DNA from: Achatina immaculata
Lineage: Eukaryota; Mollusca; Gastropoda; Stylommatophora; Achatinidae
NCBI GenBank assembly: GCA_009760885.1
Contig: CM019700.1
Coordinates: 3,070,993-3,134,992, forward strand
Length of the DNA: 64,000 bases
Direction of reading: 5' to 3'
This document shows positions 57,900 through 64,000 of this stretch, piece after piece. Made by a program: the position numbers and the translations under genes. Position 1 is the stretch's first letter. Every line of letters begins with the position of its first letter. Below the pieces are notes generated by a model that did not search any database, was not told the DNA's origin, and was given only the letters and a program-made list of their open reading frames with translations.

Positions 57900-58250
57900 A
57901 TGCTTATTTATACATTAAACACTTAAGATATAGTGTTTTGAATATGGCACATAACAGTTATATTAAACACATAAGATATAGTGTTCTGAGTACAGCACAT
58001 ACAGTTATATTAAACATGTAAGATATTGTGTTCTGAGTACAGCACATACAGTTATATTAAACATGTAAGATATTGTGTTCTGAGTACAGCACATACAGTT
58101 ATATTAAACATGTAAGATATAGTGTTCTGAGTACAGCACATACAGTTATATTAAACATGTAAGATATAGTGTTCTGAGTACAGCACATACAGTTATATTA
58201 AACATGTAAGATACTGTGTTCTGAGTACAGCACATACACATAAATAGTCA
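57900..58250. repeat. Minisatellite, 47-bp unit, about 7 copies
   Basis: The unit is cagcacatacagttatatta followed by aacatgtaagatatagtgttctgagta. Confidence 0.95.
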
Positions 58251-58509
58251 TTTTTTTAATACAAATGTTCATGTCTTGCTTGTTTAGTGCTGTCACAGTA
58301 ATGCAACATTTTACTGCCAGAAATGTTAATGAGAAGGCATTTCACAATGGATTCTGCTACATCTATGCTCCAGTTTTGTGTATTAACTATTCGCAACATT
58401 TTAAAAAAAAATTGTTGGGGGTAATTTATTGTTCGTGTTGTTTACCTGTAATTTTCGTGTAAATCTCACCTGTTATTTATCTATAATCTACCTGCATGTT
58501 CTTCCTCAG

Positions 58510-58638
58510 ACTGGAGAGATGGAGATCAGAAACCCACTCTTCCGTGGGGAGGAGACACCTGTAACACCCGGACAAGATATAACAGGTCAGCCTCACGAGG
58601 AGCATCCACCGCCAGCGCCAGAGCGTGGAAATCTATGA
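58510..58638 (+). CDS. NPDC1: NPDC1-like exon f (C-terminus and stop)
   Basis: The acceptor tgttcttcctcag is followed by phase-0 sequence encoding TGEMEIRNPLFRGEETPVTP, GQDITGQPHEEHPPPAPERG and NL, then TGA at 58636-58638. TGEME(V/I)(R/K)NPLF directly after PGLAP is the conserved end of NPDC1, and a Pro-rich tail is also seen in vertebrate members. This is the only terminal exon with family similarity. Confidence 0.95.
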   Translation, partial: TGEMEIRNPLFRGEETPVTPGQDITGQPHEEHPPPAPERGNL

Positions 58639-60060
58639 GAGTAATCAGCCCATGGCACAGCATCAACATTTCACCTGTCTGGCTTCATAAGAGACAGATC
58701 TCCCTCATAGTGTCCTCCATGACAGAGTTGTCTTATCTTAAATATCTTCCCTTGTCAAACATAAAAACAGTCGTCACATTATCACACACAAAAAAAAAAT
58801 TATACAAGCTAGAAGCAACCAAGTTTTTTCAGGTTTTTTTTTTGTTTTTGTTTTGTAAAAAAAAAAAACAGACATATAATCTCTTATATTGATGAAAAAA
58901 AAGATCAAGTTTGTGAATATTTAAAAAAAACAGGATCTAAGCAAAATTGAATATAATGAAGTTATGCTAACATAATCAAGAATGTTAACAAAATAACAAG
59001 AGTGTCATAACAAGAATGTTAACAAAGTAGCAAGCAGTATTTCTGTCCTGTTGCAGAGCCCATGTGTAACTGGCAGACAATAAATGTATTAAGAATATAA
59101 ACAAAGCAGGGGAACAACAGCCGTAGTGATAGTAACACATAACTTTGTAATAAGTGAAGACTTGCTTCCGTCAGAGTGAAGGAAAAGAAAAGATAGACAA
59201 GAGCAGTCGAGCTGTCTTTCTTCTTCTTCTTGCCAGCAACAAAGAGTACGCACACAGGTGGTCGTTATTTCAATCACATTTAGCAAAAGAGGTGTGGATA
59301 TTGAAAGATGTGAAAAAATGAATCACATATGTTATAGATTTTTCTTTCAAAATCACATACTATGTTTTTCTATCTTTGCGTACAGAAAAGCAGGAAATTC
59401 TTACATACCGTCATCATTACCTAAACAAAAATAAGTGTGAAAATAACAAAAGTACATGAAAATAAATCAAAGGATATTACACGTGAAATAATTTTTTTTT
59501 AAAATATATGAATATGTTGTGCAGTGTTGATGTGTAATTGTTGTCTGGTGCAAGTTTTGTGGCTGTCGCCATGACGTCGTTGTTTTGTGCTGTGTCATTC
59601 TTTTTGTTTTTTCTAATCATATATTTGTTAAATAGAGAATCCCTGAGTACAGAGATTAAAGAGTTCATTTTTAATCCAGTTAATTTTTAACCCCTTTGTA
59701 AAGACATGTATGGGTTAATTTCCAGTATTGTTGGCATTTTGCTCAAATTACAGATCTGGCAGTCTTTGTTCATATTTAGCTTCGTATAAATGCTTTTTTT
59801 TTAAACATACTGAGTTAGTTGGATATATCTGACTGTCCATGTATGCTTTAGGGAACGCTGTAATCATGATGAAAGCACCAAACTTGAATTATCTTTGACA
59901 GAAGTTGTGAAAAAGGAGCCCAGCTCCACAGCACTGAGGCATATATAAGGTGTTTGTGTCTTTGACTTAATCTGTCAGTGCACCAACAGGTGATAAGGTC
60001 AGTATTACCCAGCCTGCATTTCTTTACCCAGTTTAAGGAGAAAACATGTGCCCATTTTTT
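58639..60060 (+). other. NPDC1: Probable 3' untranslated region of the NPDC1-like gene
   Basis: AT-rich sequence almost without tandem repeats, unlike the introns. Possible AATAAA signals are at 59079, 59461, 60254 and 60942. I cannot tell which is used. No other gene is visible. Confidence 0.5.
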
Positions 60061-60064
60061 TAAA

Positions 60065-60150
60065 GTCAGGTTAACTTGGGCTAAATTTGAGCCGTCAGTT
60101 TGTGCCATGAGAAACGAGTACTCTAACCACTCTGCCATGCAGGCAATTTT
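60065..60150 (-). mobile_element. tRNA-like SINE fragment
   Basis: The minus strand reads gcatggcagagtggttagag (A-box) and later gacggctcaaattta (B-box-like). It resembles a tRNA-derived SINE head and is imperfect as a tRNA. Confidence 0.5.
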
Positions 60151-60239
60151 TGTCAAGAAATATTATTGTAAATATGGCTGGCAACCAACTTTAGATATTC
60201 TAAATGTTGTTCTCTGAGATATTTGAGAAATAATTCGTT

Positions 60240-60835
60240 ATATTCATATGAATAATAAATATGAAAAAGCATTTATTGTTATAAATATAATTGTGTATTG
60301 AGAAGAAAACTTCACAAGAAAACAGGAAGTAATAACATCTCTTGTTGGAAGATTATTATCCTGTGTTATTTTGTTATCGGGTAAGCTTGTATTTGTAATC
60401 TCACCGAGTATGACATTCATCGACTAACTTTTTATATTGTTTTGTTTTTTAAAGCGTGAGTGCACAGAAAACTACAAAAAAAATTAGATATTTTTTAAAG
60501 AAAAAGAAAAGTTGAGGTGTTTTTTTATGTATTCATTTTTTTTTTTACCTGATTCAAGATCTTTATGTGCTTTCTATATTTTTCACATATCAGTCAGATT
60601 GTTTAAGTTGATTAACTGTTTTTTTTTTGTTTGTTACTTTTATCTTATTTTTATGGTTTTAATTTGTTAAAACTGTCTGTGATTGCGGGAATTAGTTCGT
60701 ATATGTTTTATTTCAGTTTTGTTTTCTGTTCAGTTTTGGTTGTTAGAAAGATCTAGTCACTTCTGTTACACAGACTTGAAGTCATGTCATGTGATGATTA
60801 TAGACAGGACTTGGTAGATGCTGTGTCATGCTATA
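60240..60835. other. AT-rich sequence, nothing recognised
   Basis: T runs and A runs. It may still belong to the 3' untranslated region. Confidence 0.4.
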
Positions 60836-60839
60836 AAAG

Positions 60840-61195
60840 TATGTTAGTTTGGAGTAAAAATTTGCCTGTTTATGTAGTGTCAGACCATGAAGATAGCACT
60901 GGATTGTGGTAAAAATGTGCCTGTTTATGTAGTGTCAGACAAATAAAGATAACACTGAATTGTGGTAAAAATTTGCCTGTTTATGTAGTGTCAGACCATA
61001 AAGATAACACTGAATTGTGGTAAAAATTTGCCTGTTTATATAGTGTCAGACCATAAAGATAACACTGAATTGTGGTAAAAATTTGCCTGTTTATGTAGTG
61101 TCAGACCATAAAGATAACACTGAATTGTGGTAAAAATTTGCCTGTTTATGTAGTATCAGACCATAAAGATAGCACTGGATTGTGGTAAAAATTTG
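60840..61195. repeat. Minisatellite, 55-bp unit, about 6 copies
   Basis: The unit is tgtggtaaaaatttgcctgt followed by ttatgtagtgtcagaccata and aagataacactgaat. Confidence 0.95.
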
Positions 61196-62470
61196 CTCAA
61201 AATTTCCCACATCAAAAAGACAGAAAGAAAGTATATAAGATTGTAGTATAAAATTATATTTTTTGTCTTTAGTCTACAGTCTTTTTTATTATTTTTTAAC
61301 TGTTCACTGTTTTTTCCCCAATAATCATTCCGCTGCTAACATTGTTTCTAGACTTTTTCCAAGGAAAAAAGTGTCAGATTTTGACTCCTTATATTGTATA
61401 TAACCTGTCTACGTGGACCAGTTTTGTTTGGAAAAAAAAAAAAGGTTGTGATTTTTATTTGAAATAGATTATCTTGTGTTTATTTTGTGTTCAAAGATGG
61501 TGTATGTATATACTTGAAATCTGAAGCTGATGAGTTTTATTTGTTTTGTTTACTTTTTTTTTTTCACAACACCGGAGAGCATATAAAGGGAGGTAATATT
61601 TAGCCTGAACACGAGAATAATTTCGTTTTCTTATATTTCCACTTTTCTATTTTATTTGTAGATTTCATTCTGTCGTCCTCTGTCTCGGCCTCAGCCAAAA
61701 CAAATATACAGGCCCATTCTATACTCTCTTCTATTTCTTCTCCGCACATCACATCCTTACATCAAGTATGGAGTCTGATTTATGATAGATGTGAAATAAT
61801 TCGTTTATTTTTTTCTTTCTTATTTGACAGTTCTACAGACAGGAAGTAATCAGTGAATGTTCCACTGTGATACATGAACATTTGGTGAGGGTTTCCATTG
61901 TTACAGAAATGAATTGTCACTCATTATCTCCAATTGTTGTCACAATCTGAAATGTATTCATATATTTTCTTGATACAGATTTTCTAACAGAAACGGTAGC
62001 ATAACTACAGTTATTATTATTGTTTGTTACAATAGTTTGTGGTCAGGCTGTACATATGTAGGGTAGGAGAATTTCTGACTGCCTACATGTGTAACAGCTT
62101 ACATATGTAACAGCTTACATACACATGGCTTCACGATGTTTGGCAGGGGAAAAAAACATTGATTTTCTCTGGAAGCAGAGCTAAATCTGATAGAGAGCAC
62201 TGGTGTTGATTCTCCAGAGAGTTAGGTAAGAGAATTTTGATCAGGCAGATCACACACACACACACACAAAACATGGAGCCTCGTATGCAAGTGAATTTTT
62301 TCAGGTAGATGGTGATGCAATATTATGTTCATGAATAAGATAGTTAGATTTGGTAGACAGCACTGACTGGAATGTACATTTATAAATATGACAACTGGAT
62401 AAAGTAGTCTGCATTAACAAATAAGAGAGATAAACAAACAAGAAGACATTTTTCTTTTTATTGAACAAGT
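61196..62470. other. AT-rich sequence, nothing recognised
   Basis: A short tandem of gcttacatatgtaacagctt near 62085-62120 and (CA)n at about 62252-62268. No gene seen. Confidence 0.45.
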
Positions 62471-62476
62471 TCTTTT

Positions 62477-63109
62477 ATGAAGCATATTTTTAGAACAGAG
62501 ACTGCAGTTGAAAAACTATCAGACTCCAGAATTGATACATGTCCTGTAGTAATTCTCACAGATGCAAGATCAGTACTGGAAGCTCTTCAGTGCAACAAAC
62601 TACCAGACCTTAGGGATGCCTTGTCAAAAATTGGCTTACAACATGGAGTCACTTTGCAATGGATTCCCTCCCACTGTGGGATACCAGGCAATGAGAAAGC
62701 TGACCATCTGGCCAAAGAGGGCACTGAAATGGAGCAACCAGACATACCAGTTACCTATAATCAGAAGAAAAGCATGATAAAAACATACAGGAAGCCACAA
62801 ACACCACCACATGATGACTATCACATGCTAAATAGAAAGGAACAAGTCACCATCTTCCGTCTCCGAACAGGACACAGCCGACTCCGAAGTCATATATATA
62901 CAAAGTTTAAGGTTGGTACTACTAATCTATGTACATGTGCCCAGGTGCCCCAAACTGTGGAACATATCCTCCAGAACTGCATCAACTACGAGACACTGAG
63001 AAATAATTACTGGCCCAGTGAAACCACTAAAGAAGATAAGCTCTACGGTTCCATACATGAGTTACAAAAAACAGTGAAATTTATCCAAGAGACAGGACTG
63101 CAGATATAG
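62477..63109 (+). pseudogene. LINE RNase H domain and 3'-terminal domain
   Basis: 210 open codons without start context: VVILTDARSVLEALQ (first RNase H Asp), LQWIPSHCGIPGNEKADHLA (RNase H His and Asp motif), a linker, FRLRTGHSRLRSHIYTKF, then C.C...PQTVEHILQNC and LYGSIHELQKTVKFIQETGL before the stop. A (GAA)n tail follows at about 63126-63150. Jockey/I-type LINEs have this arrangement. The reverse transcriptase is missing, so it is 5'-truncated, but the frame is intact and hence fairly young. Same family as 2718-2956. Confidence 0.88.
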
Positions 63110-63150
63110 ACAGACAATGCGAACGAAGAAGAAGAAGAGAAGAAGAACAG

Positions 63151-64000
63151 AGATTGTTGTGACCCATATTCCAATGATCCAAGAAAAAAACTGTTGCATG
63201 TTAAACCCAGCAGTTCTCTGGTAAGTTAGAGCTGACATTTGTCATGAAAAATATATACAAATATTTGAAAGAAAATGGAGTGATGCAACTGTTGTTGCAG
63301 TGATCAGCATATTTTTGGTTACTAGAAACCTCGGTACAGATTGCTTCGCCAGCTTGGTCTCTAGCACTCTTGGTTCTGAAGGGCAGAGGGGTTCAAGAGT
63401 ATTTTTTTTTTTTTCACTGCTTTACAAATTTGCTGTGAGGCCCTGCCATCTTTTATTTGCTTTGACAAAGTTACTTACACAAAAGTTTACATTTACCCCA
63501 TCTTTTAACAATTTTCTTGATTGTCTGCGTTAACGATTTACCACTGTGCTGATGAGTGAGTGTAAAGATCTTAACTGGTACCTGAAACGGCAAAATCTGA
63601 AGCAAATTTTGGCACAGTTTGTGTGTGGGGGTCACTCATGCCTCAGGTTAAAGAGAGAAAAAATAATGGTACTTGTTTTGTGTCACAGCTTTTGATACAT
63701 GTTTTTAGAGCTTTGGGAGGGATACATGCTTTCCCCACCGAACTTTGTCAGAACCGAGTATACAAGGAGCAGACTTTTATATTCACAGAAATAACTGCTC
63801 TTTGTACCACTATGCCCAGCCGTGCAAGTCTCATCTGGCAGATGCTTGTCCCTCATTCACCCCACACATATTCCAGCGACTTTTTTTCTTATATCTTATA
63901 TCTTATATCCTTCCCGTGCCGTTAGACGTCACATAGGGCTCGCAAAGTAGTTCGCCAATTTTCTTCGGCGAGTCTTTCAACCTCATCAAAGGATTTTATG
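63151..64000. other. Nothing recognised to the window end
   Basis: Unique-looking sequence with a T run near 63402. I see no exon, RNA gene or repeat that I can support. Confidence 0.45.

Larger units (their letters stand above)
29550..58638 (+). other. NPDC1: NPDC1-like gene, visible part
   Basis: The chain of exons 29550-29624 (candidate), 32482-32589, 35007-35315, 42714-42780, 54337-54501, 55712-55811 and 58510-58638 joins in one frame at every boundary. All introns are GT-AG. The product has a Ser/Thr-rich region before one transmembrane helix and a conserved cytoplasmic tail. NPDC1 is a neuronal membrane protein of synaptic or secretory vesicles, called CAB-1 in C. elegans, where it interacts with AEX-3. 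The family's signal peptide and cysteine-rich N-terminus are not identified here. Introns of 2.4-11.6 kb are filled with minisatellites and transposon pieces. Confidence 0.9.

Overview
This window is animal (metazoan) nuclear DNA. It has interrupted genes with GT-AG introns, long AT-rich introns, non-LTR retrotransposon debris, tRNA-derived SINE pieces, a mariner element and an extraordinary density of minisatellites. Nothing resembles bacterial or viral gene layout. The repeat spectrum and LINE types suggest an invertebrate, perhaps a mollusc; that is an inference, not a demonstration.

The one host gene I can support lies on the + strand. It is an orthologue of NPDC1 (neural proliferation, differentiation and control protein 1; CAB-1 in nematodes), a single-pass membrane protein of neuronal vesicles. 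Six exons chain together with matching splice phases: 32482-32589, 35007-35315, 42714-42780 (transmembrane helix), 54337-54501, 55712-55811 and 58510-58638 (stop). A further upstream exon at 29550-29624 is plausible. The cytoplasmic tail carries the family hallmarks LAQSAQMYHYQHQKQQM, DYTVYECPGLAP and TGEMEIRNPLF. The signal peptide and cysteine-rich start were not found and probably lie upstream of the window or in a diverged exon.

Region by region. 1-5 kb: LINE and SINE fragments, an inverted repeat and a 52-bp minisatellite. 5-12.3 kb: three arrays of 23-bp units, a 22-bp array, GA-rich DNA, a reverse transcriptase fragment and a TCA-rich array. 12.1-18.6 kb: two tandem copies of a 3.1-kb segment that carries a CCAAT/E-box/CRE/TATA promoter-like module, each followed by a 27-bp minisatellite. 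18.6-35.3 kb: nested segmental duplication carrying NPDC1 exon copies (one exon three times, two exons twice), with the earlier copies damaged. 35.3-58.6 kb: the rest of NPDC1, with introns filled by minisatellites, LINE 3' ends, a 3.4-kb LTR-like element and a broken mariner. 58.6-64 kb: 3' untranslated or flanking DNA, one SINE, one 55-bp array and an RNase H fragment of a LINE.

The most striking theme is that minisatellites are fused to splice signals of the gene. The end of one exon plus its donor site has been amplified 7-9 times. The donor of the transmembrane exon is the first unit of a 35-bp array. The acceptor of the acidic-tail exon sits at the edge of a 70-bp array.
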